A stretch of 40,864 nt of DNA from JBNKVT01 sp050299335 (GTDB lineage Bacteria > Pseudomonadota > Alphaproteobacteria > Rhodobacterales > Rhodobacteraceae), in contig JBNKVT010000004.1 of NCBI GenBank assembly GCA_050299335.1, positions 1 to 40,864 of the forward strand. Reading direction: 5' to 3'. Below the pieces are notes generated by a model. It was not told the DNA's origin. It worked only from the letters and a program-made list of their open reading frames with translations, and searched no databases. Within the stretch, counting starts at the first letter, position 1; every line of letters starts with the position of its first letter. Below are positions 1 through 7,489 of this stretch, piece by piece. The translations under genes and the position numbers were made by a program.

Positions 1-78
1 CGAGCGCAAATCCCGCGCCGCAAGGTCTTCACGCGTCACATTCACCGTCATTCCCGCCTCCATGTTGCTCAACGCCAT
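1..78 (-). CDS. N-terminal part of an unrecognised protein (cut by window edge)
   Basis: An open frame runs on the minus strand from an ATG at 78 off the left edge. It reads MALSNMEAGMTVNVTREDLA and continues for six more residues. An AGGAAG ribosome-binding sequence lies about nine bases upstream of this ATG. In-frame ATGs at 63 and 51 are alternative starts. I do not recognise the product, and 26 codons are too few to assign a family. The frame could be spurious, although the ribosome-binding site supports it. Confidence 0.35.
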   Translation of the reverse strand, partial: MALSNMEAGMTVNVTREDLAARDLRS

Positions 79-390
79 AGAGTCAGACTTCCTGCCCAGT
101 GGGAATCCCTAAAAGGAGTCAATGGATTCTGCGGCTGGTATCAAACAGTGCTTGGAGGTTGGATAATCGATCCTAGCTGTTAGCGGTTCGACCCATTCGC
201 GAGAAGTGAAATATAAAAAGGGGTATTTCCGTCGCAGCCACGCCTATCTGCAACGAGTGAGCGGGCCCAATCATCTTTCATAGTTCGTTCTTGCAAGTAC
301 TTGCAATAAAATCCGGATTCGAATTTTTCACCGAAGACTGATATCCATAGACACGGCAAAATCTAAATCTTGGTGCTTTGTTGGAGAGTG
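79..390. other. Non-coding stretch left of the integrase
   Basis: No convincing gene is present. The stretch is richer in A and T than most of the window and should contain the promoter of the partial gene at the left edge. Its one clear structure is the perfect palindrome at 291-306, listed separately. Confidence 0.5.
291..306. repeat. Perfect 16-bp palindrome
   Basis: TTGCAAGTACTTGCAA is its own reverse complement. It lies 85 bases beyond the 3' end of the integrase gene and about 210 bases upstream of the partial gene at the left edge. It could be an operator, or a recombination-associated site given the neighbouring integrase. The sequence alone does not decide. Confidence 0.5.
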
Positions 391-1569
391 CTAAGGGATG
401 GTGCCGCCAGACACGTAATCGCACCACTTCTGCAAGATATCGCGTCGAACCTCCAAAATGTCAGATCGAGCGTATGCACGTTGCACCTTAGAACCTACGA
501 CATGAGCAAGGCAAACTTCAGCGTCATTCCAAGTAGCGACACTATTGTCCTGGGTCCAGGTCCTGAACGAAGTGCGTAAACCATGGATGGTTCCGGTCGG
601 GTCCGCCATATGCAATTTTTTGGAGACACTGACATCGGTCACTCCTCCTTTCTTACCACGTCCCGGGAAAAGGAATTCGTTCCAGGCTAGTTCTGCGGCA
701 CGCTCAACTAGAGCTACTGCACAGGTTGATAAAGGGACTCGGAAGTCTTCCACTCTTCCCCGTTTTCCTTTCATGCGGTTCTTCGGAACCGTCCAAACAC
801 GCTCATCTAAATTGATCTCGTTGAACTTCGCATAGCGAACAGCGCTCGACCGCATGGCTGTGAGAAGCGCAAACCGCAGCGCCATTCGGGTGGGTTCATC
901 CCCATGGACTTCCGAGAATATCCGGGGGATGTCCTGCCATTTCGATGCAGGAACATGCTCAACCTCATGGATATGGTCACCCAGTAGCTGTTTCGCTGCC
1001 TCCACGTGATAGGGATCGCAGGCTACCCCAGCCAACCGCATATGGCGAAACACCATACCAGTTCTTTGGATGGCTTTCTCTGCAGTAGGATACTTCGTTT
1101 TCCAGATCGGCTTCAGCGCTTGAACAACATCATGCTGGTTGATGGAAGACATGCGTTTTTGACCCAGCGCAGGAACAACATAGAGTTCTAACGGGGACAG
1201 CCATCTGCCAGCCTTCCCGTCATCCCGGAGGCCACCTTGCTTTGCCTCGAACGTGATAGAGACTGCATCCGCGAATGTCGGATCATATTTTTGGGTTTCC
1301 GTATTGAGCCTGCTTCTTAGAACCCGAACTTCGATCGGGTCCCGACCACTACGAAGTACATCCGCCCAAATGTCACGTTCTTTTCGGGCTTCGGCGAGGC
1401 TGACCCGAGGATACGGTCCTAGACCCATCTCTCGACTCTTCCTCTGAAATTGATAGCGGTATTTCCAGGCTCCCGACTCCGAAGTCTTTTTGACCAGCCA
1501 GAGGCCTCCACCGTCAAATAACTTCCCAGTACCATTCTTTGCTTCGATTGCAGTTAGTTTATTTTTCAT
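391..1569 (-). CDS. Tyrosine recombinase / integrase, P4 type
   Basis: This would catalyse site-specific integration and excision of a genomic island or prophage. The N-terminal part (about residues 1-85, GGGLWLVKKTSESGAWKYRY to GRDPIEVR) matches the arm-binding domain of P4-like integrases (DUF4102). A SAM-like core-binding part follows, then the catalytic domain. The catalytic set is visible: R240 (in TAMRSS), lysines around 264-270, H329 and R332 (IHGLR), H356 (LAH) and Y366 (RAYARSD). R240 is followed by SSAV instead of the usual xxE, a mild deviation. I chose the ATG at 1569 because GAGGG lies about six bases upstream; a GTG at 1575 is less well placed. At 392 residues it is of normal length and looks intact. 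Its base composition is lower in GC than the metabolic genes, fitting horizontal transfer. Confidence 0.93.
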   Translation of the reverse strand: MKNKLTAIEAKNGTGKLFDGGGLWLVKKTSESGAWKYRYQFQRKSREMGLGPYPRVSLAEARKERDIWADVLRSGRDPIEVRVLRSRLNTETQKYDPTFADAVSITFEAKQGGLRDDGKAGRWLSPLELYVVPALGQKRMSSINQHDVVQALKPIWKTKYPTAEKAIQRTGMVFRHMRLAGVACDPYHVEAAKQLLGDHIHEVEHVPASKWQDIPRIFSEVHGDEPTRMALRFALLTAMRSSAVRYAKFNEINLDERVWTVPKNRMKGKRGRVEDFRVPLSTCAVALVERAAELAWNEFLFPGRGKKGGVTDVSVSKKLHMADPTGTIHGLRTSFRTWTQDNSVATWNDAEVCLAHVVGSKVQRAYARSDILEVRRDILQKWCDYVSGGTIP

Positions 1570-1688
1570 TGCCACCCTCTGATCCCCAGTTTATTCCCCA
1601 TCCTACCGGGGACTGTCAAGGTTTCTTATGGCTGGTTGCGGCAGGCGGTAATGGAAATAACTATGCAAAATCAATTGACTTATAGCGG

Positions 1689-2213
1689 TTAAGGTCGGCT
1701 ATGGTTCAATTGTTTGGTGTTTCTCGACCGCACCATTTCACATTTTTCCTTCAAATCACCCAAAAACCGAAAGATTACAGAGGTTTGCGGAGTTCGGTAA
1801 CCTGTTTTGCGGTTGTATGCCGATGGGGCTCGGAAGGACGCTTTCAGGATGGTTTTGCACGCAAGAAGTGACCCCTTTTCGTAGATATTCCAAGGGTTTG
1901 ACAGGAAGTCCCGCAAGAGTTCGATAATCTTGCCGAGGGGCAGCGCCGATTGCGTGTCCTGGGCCAGTTTTTCAGCCAGCAAGAGCTTGTCCTTTTCCAG
2001 CTTGGCGATCTTTGTTTCGAATGCGCCGACCACCTTCGGATTCGACGTCTCAACCAGACGTTTCAGCAACGCGTCCGGTTCCGGGGTTCCCACGCCCTTG
2101 TCCTTTGCACCCCCTCGCCTCGGCGGGACCCGGAATTTGGACTCTTCGATCACGGCATGATTGGCGCGTTTACCCGGAGGGGGGGGGATATCTATGGCGG
2201 TCCCTGGAGTCAA
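1689..2213 (-). pseudogene. C-terminal remnant of a large serine recombinase
   Basis: The C-terminal 130 or so residues resemble the tail of resolvase/invertase-type large serine recombinases found in Rhodobacterales. There is a coiled-coil segment (FETKIAKLEKDKLLLAEKLA), then FLSNPWNIYEKGS, a basic LKASF segment, and a GYRTPQTS motif near the end. The N-terminal catalytic serine domain and the zinc-ribbon region are absent. The first 40 or so codons (PPPPGKRANHAVIEE) do not look like this family, so the frame is probably a chimera formed at a truncation point. It is best read as a degraded mobile-element gene. A free-standing small protein is possible but less likely. Confidence 0.7.
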
Positions 2214-2272
2214 TTTTCCAATGCACCGGTCCGGGATGCATCGGAGGAGGGGGCGGCGGATGAAGGCGGGGA

Positions 2273-3193
2273 TCAGGCCCCATCGGTGGGGTCATCACCC
2301 TCGGGGTTTTCGACTTGAATGCGGTCGCGCATCCAGTCCAGGAACTTGATCAGGGTCCGCGACGGCTCCGCATTCCTTGGCCAGGTCAGGAAATAGCCTT
2401 CGCCGCTATAGCAGGTCAGATCTCCGAAAGGCGCAACGAGGCTGCCGCTCTGCAGTTGGCGCTTGACGAAGATCTTCACGGCCAGGGCAACGCCGCTATC
2501 CATCGATGCGGCCTCATAGGCTAGGGCCGAGCTCTCGAAGCGGAGACCGGGTTCGGGATCGACATCGGCACCGACCCGCTTGATCCAGGCGGCCCAGTCG
2601 GTCGGGCGGGCCATGGAATGCAAAAGCCGCACCTTGCCGAGATCATCCGGTCCATAGAGCGCGTTCTGCTCCTGAAAATCCGGCGTGCAGATCGGGATCA
2701 GCTCGATATCCACCAGCCTTTCGCAATGCAGTTCCGGCCAGTCGCCCTTGCCGGCGCGGATGGCGGCATCGAGATTCTGGCTTTCGAAATCCACCGGCGT
2801 GGTCGAGGACCCGAGCCGCACCTCGATCCTCGGATGCTTGTCGTGGAAATTCGTCAGCCGCGGGATCAGCCAGCGCTGCGAGAATGTCGTGTAGGACTGG
2901 ATGGCCAGGATGTCGCGCCGCCCGCGCCGCGAGACCCGCCGCGACGCGGTGGCGATATCCTGAAAGGCATGGGCGATGCCTTCATGGAGCTGACGGCCCT
3001 CGTCGGTCAGTTCCACACCCCGGTGCAGGCGGCGGAAGAGGTTGACGCCGAGATAATCCTCCAGTGTCTTGACCTGCCGGCTGACGGCGACCTGACTGAC
3101 ATTCAGCTCTTCGGCGGCAAGGGTCAGGCTGCACAGGCGCGCGGCGACCTCGAAGGTCCGCAGCGGATTGAGTGGTGGTATCGGGCTCGTCAT
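2273..3193 (-). CDS. LysR-family transcriptional regulator (GcvA-like)
   Basis: A 306-residue LysR-type regulator. The N-terminal winged helix-turn-helix (about residues 7-66) carries the family pattern LTLAAEELNVSQVAVSRQVK followed by LGVNLFRR. The rest is a periplasmic-binding-protein-like effector domain with GcvA-type features (SYTTFSQRWLIPRL, LDAAIRAGKGDW). It is the last gene of the minus-strand CoA-metabolism block, 136 bases after the thiolase, and is a good candidate for that block's local regulator. The intergenic gap holds a palindrome at 3274-3286 that could be an autoregulatory site. The effector is unknown; an acid or CoA ester of the neighbouring pathway would be typical. The start at 3193 has only a weak GAGA ribosome-binding sequence. 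Confidence 0.9.
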   Translation of the reverse strand: MTSPIPPLNPLRTFEVAARLCSLTLAAEELNVSQVAVSRQVKTLEDYLGVNLFRRLHRGVELTDEGRQLHEGIAHAFQDIATASRRVSRRGRRDILAIQSYTTFSQRWLIPRLTNFHDKHPRIEVRLGSSTTPVDFESQNLDAAIRAGKGDWPELHCERLVDIELIPICTPDFQEQNALYGPDDLGKVRLLHSMARPTDWAAWIKRVGADVDPEPGLRFESSALAYEAASMDSGVALAVKIFVKRQLQSGSLVAPFGDLTCYSGEGYFLTWPRNAEPSRTLIKFLDWMRDRIQVENPEGDDPTDGA

Positions 3194-3273
3194 TCTCGTT
3201 ATATCACTGATGATGCATCGCCATGACCTGACCTCGACCGCAAGGGGTTGGACATGGGCTGCGCGCCAGCCCT

Positions 3274-3286
3274 GGTTTCGGAAACC
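3274..3286. promoter_or_regulatory. Palindrome upstream of the LysR gene
   Basis: GGTTTC-G-GAAACC is a perfect 6+1+6 inverted repeat in the gap between the thiolase stop and the LysR start, about 80 bases upstream of the LysR start codon. Its inner TTTCGGAAA core resembles the dyads bound by LysR-type regulators, so autoregulation is plausible. The GGAAAC half also occurs in the elements upstream of tctB and tctC. Confidence 0.4.
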
Positions 3287-3329
3287 CCATCGCCTCGTCC
3301 TTTTTCTACACCTTGCAGGGGCGCGAAGG

Positions 3330-4529
3330 CTATAGCCGTTCCAGCGCGATGGCGATTCCCTGGCCGACGCCGATGCACATGGTCGACAGGCTCTTCTCGC
3401 CCGGCTTCAGGTCAAGCATCGCGCTGCCGGTGATCCGCGCCCCGGACATGCCAAGCGGATGGCCAAGCGCAATCGCGCCGCCATTGCGGTTCACCCGGGG
3501 GTCCTCATCGGCAATCCCCAGATCGCGCAGGGTTGCCAATCCCTGGCTGGCGAAGGCCTCGTTCAGCTCGATCACTGCGAAATCTTCCTGCGTCAGCCCG
3601 AGCCGTGCCATCATCTTTTTCGACGCCGGTGCCGGGCCGAAGCCCATGATGCGCGGCGCGACACCCGCCGTGGCGCCGCCCAGAACCCTGGCAATCGGGG
3701 TCAGCCCGTGCTGTGCCGCCGCCGCTTTGGTGGCAAGGATCAGCGCCGCGGCGCCATCATTGACCCCCGAGGCATTGCCCGCTGTGACGGTCCCGTCGGC
3801 CTTGACGAAGGTCCTCAGCCGCGCGAGATCCTCCAGGGTGGTTCCGGGGCGCGGGTGTTCGTCACGGTCCACCACGACCGGGTCACCCTTGCGCTGCGGA
3901 ATGCATACCGGGGTGATCTCGCGCGCCAGCCGCCCGTTTTCCATCGCAGCCCCGGCCTTCTGCTGCGAGCGCAGGGCGAAGGCGTCCTGATCTTCGCGGC
4001 TGATATTGAAATCCTCGGCCACGTTCTCCGCCGTCTCGGGCATGCTGTCGACGCCGTATTGCGCCTGCATCAGCCTGTTGACGAAGCGCCAGCCGATCGT
4101 CGTGTCATGTACCTCATTGGCGCGGGTAAAGGCAGCGGTCGCCTTCGGCATCACGAAAGGCGCGCGGGACATCGATTCGACCCCCCCGGCAACGACCAGC
4201 TCCGCCTCCCCGGACCGGATCGCACGGGCGGCGGTGATTACCGCATCCATGCCGGACCCGCAGAGCCGGTTCACCGTCGTCCCCGGCACGCTGTCGGGAA
4301 ATCCCGCCAGCAAGAGCGACATCCGCGCGACATTGCGGTTGTCCTCCCCAGCCTGGTTGGCGCAGCCGAAGATGACCTCGTCCACCGACGCAAGGTCCAT
4401 CCTCCGGTTGCGCGCCGCCAGGGCGCGAAGCGGGATGGCCCCGAGATCGTCGGCGCGCACCGAGGACAGCGCCCCGCCATAGCGCCCGATCGGGGTTCGG
4501 ATATAGTCGCAGATATAGGCGTCGGTCAT
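3330..4529 (-). CDS. pcaF: Thiolase, 3-oxoadipyl-CoA type (acetyl-CoA C-acyltransferase)
   Basis: This should cleave a 3-oxoacyl-CoA with free CoA to release acetyl-CoA, the last step of a beta-oxidation cycle. The N-terminus (MTDAYICDYIRTPIGRYGGA) is the form seen in 3-oxoadipyl-CoA thiolases (PcaF/PaaJ), which yield succinyl-CoA and acetyl-CoA. The nucleophilic cysteine is C90 (NRLCGSGMDA). The general base is H357 (GGAIALGHPLG), and the second catalytic cysteine is C385 (TMCIGVGQG). The length, 399 residues, is normal. AAGGA lies about eight bases before the ATG. It follows the acyl-CoA synthetase by 36 bases and precedes the LysR gene. The context is dicarboxylate-like degradation and not aromatic ring cleavage, so the symbol marks the subfamily. 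The substrate is inferred. Confidence 0.9.
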   Translation of the reverse strand: MTDAYICDYIRTPIGRYGGALSSVRADDLGAIPLRALAARNRRMDLASVDEVIFGCANQAGEDNRNVARMSLLLAGFPDSVPGTTVNRLCGSGMDAVITAARAIRSGEAELVVAGGVESMSRAPFVMPKATAAFTRANEVHDTTIGWRFVNRLMQAQYGVDSMPETAENVAEDFNISREDQDAFALRSQQKAGAAMENGRLAREITPVCIPQRKGDPVVVDRDEHPRPGTTLEDLARLRTFVKADGTVTAGNASGVNDGAAALILATKAAAAQHGLTPIARVLGGATAGVAPRIMGFGPAPASKKMMARLGLTQEDFAVIELNEAFASQGLATLRDLGIADEDPRVNRNGGAIALGHPLGMSGARITGSAMLDLKPGEKSLSTMCIGVGQGIAIALERL

Positions 4530-4565
4530 TTCGCTGGTCCTTCGGGCTGCGGTCTCGGGGGCAAG

Positions 4566-6632
4566 TCAGTCCAGAACGATCAGACTGTCTCCCGCCCGCG
4601 CGCCCTGGCCTTCGGGCAGGACGAAGACCGGATTGATCTCGGCCTCGCGCAACCGGCCGTCGAGGGTTTCCGCCATCGCCGAGAACGCCACCATCGTGTC
4701 GATCAGCGCCTCGATATCGGCCTTGGGACTGCCGCGAAAGCCCTTGAGCAGCGCCCCGGCCCTGATCTCGTCGATCATGTCGCGGGCGCTTGTGCGGTCC
4801 AGCGGCAACAGCCGGATCGCCGCGTCCTTGTACAGCTCCGTCGTCACACCGCCCGCCCCGAGGAGCGCATAGGCCCCGAGCTGCGGATCGCGGTTGAAGC
4901 CTAGGATCATCTCCACCCCGCCCCTGACCATTTCCTGCACCAGGAACCCGTCGACCCCGGCCTCGGTCGCCGCCCGTACCCGGGCCAGCATCGCCGCGCA
5001 TTCGCGGCCCACATCCGCCGGATCGACATTCAGGGCGACGCCGCCCATCTCGGATTTGTGCAGGATCTCACGCGACAGGATCTTGATGACCACGGGGCCC
5101 TCGAAATCCCGTGCCTTTTCCGCCGCCTCTTCCGGGGTTTCGGCGGTGACCTCGCGGGTGACGGACACGCCGAACCGGGCAAACAGCGTCTTGGCCTCCG
5201 CCTCGTTCAGCGATCCGGGCGCGAAATCGCTGCAATCGACATCCCGCGCATTCGACCCGCTCCCCTGTGCCACACCGGTCCGGGCGGCCAGCGATTGCAG
5301 CGCCGAGGCGCAGCTTTCCGGTGCCGCGAAGGCCGGGATTCCGCGTCCGTTGAGCGTCCGGACGATATTGGGCGCATCGGGGCTGACATAGGCCAGGATC
5401 GGCTTGTCGGTCAGCGCCAGCGAGTCGAGCACCGGCTGGGCCACCAGGTCCGGCTGGGCAATCGACGACGAGCCCACCACCACGACAATCGCGTCATAGC
5501 TGGGGCTTTCCACCAGGATCTTCAGGATCGCGCGGAACAGGTCGGGACGCAGCCCGGCCAGCGTCACGTCGATCGGGTTGCGGTCGAGCTCGGCCTCCTT
5601 CAGCTCCAGCGCGATCAGCTTTTCGGCGGTATCGCTGTCCGGCGCGGGCATCTCCAACCCACTCAAGCCCACATTGTCGGCCACCACCGTGGCCGCCCCG
5701 CCCGTCGAGGTTACGATGGCCACCCGCTTGCCCTTCATCGGGCGGCCCTGGGCCAACGCGGCCGGAATATCCAGAAGATCGGCAAAGGTCTGGGCGCGGA
5801 TGATGCCGAGTTGCCGGAAGAGCGCGTCATAGACCTCGTCCGCCCCGGCCAGCGCCCCGGTATGCGACACGGCGGACCGGGCGCCGGATTCCGAGCGGCC
5901 GACCTTGTAGGCGACGATGGACTTGCCGGCGGCGATCACCTTCGCCGCCGCCGTGCGAAACCCGGCGACGTCGCGGATGGTTTCGAGATAGAGCGCCACC
6001 ACCTGCGTCGTGTCATCCCCGGCCAGCGCGTCGAGGAAATCGGAAACCTCCAGATCGGCCTCGTTACCGGTTGCCACCAGCTTGGAAAAGCCGATCCCCC
6101 GCGCCACGGCCCGCGACAGGAGCGAGCCGAGAATGCCGCCCGATTGCGACAGCAGCGCGATCCGTCCCGCCGGGAAATCCTCCACCTCCATCGCGCCCGA
6201 AGCGGTCATGGGAATACCGTCGGTGAGGTTCACGAGCCCGATGGTGTTCGGTCCCAGAATGCGCATGTCACCGGCGGCCTCGCGCAATTGCTCCTGGCGC
6301 TGGCGCCCTTCCTCGCCAGCCTCGCCGAAGCCCGAGGCCAGCACGACCGCCGCCTTGGTGCCGCGCGCCGCCAGATCATGGACCGCATCGATCACCCGGT
6401 GGGCGCCGACCAGCACCAGGCCCAGATCGGGGGCCTCGGGCAGATCCGCGGCGGCACCGTAGCTCTTCAGCCCGGCGATTTCCTCGTAGCGCGGATTGAT
6501 CGGATAGATCGCCCCGCCAAAGCCCTGTTTCTGCAGGAAGGCGATGGGTCGCCCGGTCAGCTTGGCCGGATCGTTGGAGGCCCCGACAACGGCAATGCTC
6601 GCCGGGTTCAGGATGGCTTTCATGTCGGACAT
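4566..6632 (-). CDS. ADP-forming acyl-CoA synthetase (acetate--CoA ligase family)
   Basis: A 688-residue single-chain enzyme of the succinyl-CoA-synthetase-like superfamily that joins a carboxylic acid to CoA with ATP. The domains in order are: a CoA-binding Rossmann domain (about 1-135, IAVVGASNDPAKLTGRP), two ligase-CoA flavodoxin-like domains with the phosphorylated histidine H257 (SHTGALAGADE), a variable linker near 460, and an ATP-grasp domain (about 475-688, GPVVIKILSREILHKSEMGG). The order and length are normal for bacterial Acs/PCS-type proteins. It is nine bases downstream of the crotonase gene. There are two candidate starts: the ATG at 6632, and the ATG at 6623 with GGAG about nine bases upstream. 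It gives the cluster a second activation route beside the CoA-transferase. The acid activated cannot be read from the sequence. Confidence 0.9.
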   Translation of the reverse strand: MSDMKAILNPASIAVVGASNDPAKLTGRPIAFLQKQGFGGAIYPINPRYEEIAGLKSYGAAADLPEAPDLGLVLVGAHRVIDAVHDLAARGTKAAVVLASGFGEAGEEGRQRQEQLREAAGDMRILGPNTIGLVNLTDGIPMTASGAMEVEDFPAGRIALLSQSGGILGSLLSRAVARGIGFSKLVATGNEADLEVSDFLDALAGDDTTQVVALYLETIRDVAGFRTAAAKVIAAGKSIVAYKVGRSESGARSAVSHTGALAGADEVYDALFRQLGIIRAQTFADLLDIPAALAQGRPMKGKRVAIVTSTGGAATVVADNVGLSGLEMPAPDSDTAEKLIALELKEAELDRNPIDVTLAGLRPDLFRAILKILVESPSYDAIVVVVGSSSIAQPDLVAQPVLDSLALTDKPILAYVSPDAPNIVRTLNGRGIPAFAAPESCASALQSLAARTGVAQGSGSNARDVDCSDFAPGSLNEAEAKTLFARFGVSVTREVTAETPEEAAEKARDFEGPVVIKILSREILHKSEMGGVALNVDPADVGRECAAMLARVRAATEAGVDGFLVQEMVRGGVEMILGFNRDPQLGAYALLGAGGVTTELYKDAAIRLLPLDRTSARDMIDEIRAGALLKGFRGSPKADIEALIDTMVAFSAMAETLDGRLREAEINPVFVLPEGQGARAGDSLIVLD

Positions 6633-6641
6633 CTCCGGCCC

Positions 6642-7442
6642 CTATTTCGACAGCTTGTTGAGGAAATCCTCGACCGACTTGCGATGCTCAGCCGTGGTGT
6701 AGCACACCGCCTGCGCCTCGCGGCCGAGGGCGAAGATCTCGTCATCCGAGCGTTCGAAGGTCTTGTCGATGATCTCCTTGGTCAGCGCGATGGCGGTGGC
6801 CGAGCCGATGGTCAGTTCCCTGGCCCAGGCATGGGCCTCGGCCAGCAGCGCCTCGGGGGTGGTGACCCGGTCGATCATGCCGATGGCCAGCGCCTCGTCG
6901 GTTTCGACGACCCTGGCCGAGAAGATCAGCTCCTTGGCTTTCGACAGGCCGACCCGGCGGGGCAGGAAATACATGCCGCCGCCGTCCGAGACGAGGCCGC
7001 GCCTGATGAAGCTCATCGACATCTTGGCCCCCTCGGCGGCGATGATGAAATCACAGGCCAGCGCCATGTCGAGGCCAAGCCCGTAGGCCCCGCCATTCAC
7101 CGCCGCGATCACCGGCTTGGTGACGCCATGGATGGCCGCGACCCCGCGATGGGTGTTCTTCTGCCGCTTCCAGCCGTTGAACGCCACCTCACCCGAGGGC
7201 GCATCGAGCCGCGCCCGCATGCCCGCGATATCGCCGCCCGAACAGAAGCCCTTGCCCGCGCCGGTCAGGATGATCGCACGCACCGCGCTGTCGGCATCGG
7301 CCTCGGCAAAGGCCGCGATCAGCTCGGCGCGCATCTGGTCGTTGATCGCGTTGCGCTTGTCCGGGCGGTTGAGGGTAATCGTCGCTATCCCGTCATCCTG
7401 CGACACGGAGATGAACTCTGGCAGGGAAACTGCGGTGTCCAT
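6642..7442 (-). CDS. Enoyl-CoA hydratase/isomerase family protein (crotonase fold)
   Basis: A 266-residue crotonase-superfamily protein. It has the NGGAYGLGLDMALACDF oxyanion-hole loop (about 116-132) and the usual N-terminal ITLNRPDKRNAIN. The glutamate found in classical hydratases (PEI) is replaced by MSFI. The only obvious catalytic acid in the region is D153 in GLVSDGGGMYFLP, which is the arrangement of PaaG-type isomerases and some atypical hydratases. It may therefore be a hydratase, an isomerase or both. The ATG at 7442 is preceded by AAGGAAA; a longer in-frame reading upstream lies inside the PrpD gene and is not needed. It lies 47 bases after the MmgE/PrpD gene and nine before the acyl-CoA synthetase, in one apparent operon. 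Confidence 0.9.
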   Translation of the reverse strand: MDTAVSLPEFISVSQDDGIATITLNRPDKRNAINDQMRAELIAAFAEADADSAVRAIILTGAGKGFCSGGDIAGMRARLDAPSGEVAFNGWKRQKNTHRGVAAIHGVTKPVIAAVNGGAYGLGLDMALACDFIIAAEGAKMSMSFIRRGLVSDGGGMYFLPRRVGLSKAKELIFSARVVETDEALAIGMIDRVTTPEALLAEAHAWARELTIGSATAIALTKEIIDKTFERSDDEIFALGREAQAVCYTTAEHRKSVEDFLNKLSK

Positions 7443-7489
7443 GGGCTTTCCTTCTCGTCTGTCGGCAGCCGGGGCTGCCATTTCACGTC

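Noticed and set aside
1620..1660. Possible tRNA 3' end used as integrase attachment site (reverse reading contains CCGCAACCA)
   Set aside because: Only about nine bases resemble a tRNA end. No T-arm or anticodon arm can be built, so no att site is called.
3459..4904. A 481-codon plus-strand frame
   Set aside because: It is the antisense shadow of the thiolase and synthetase genes, with no recognisable motif.
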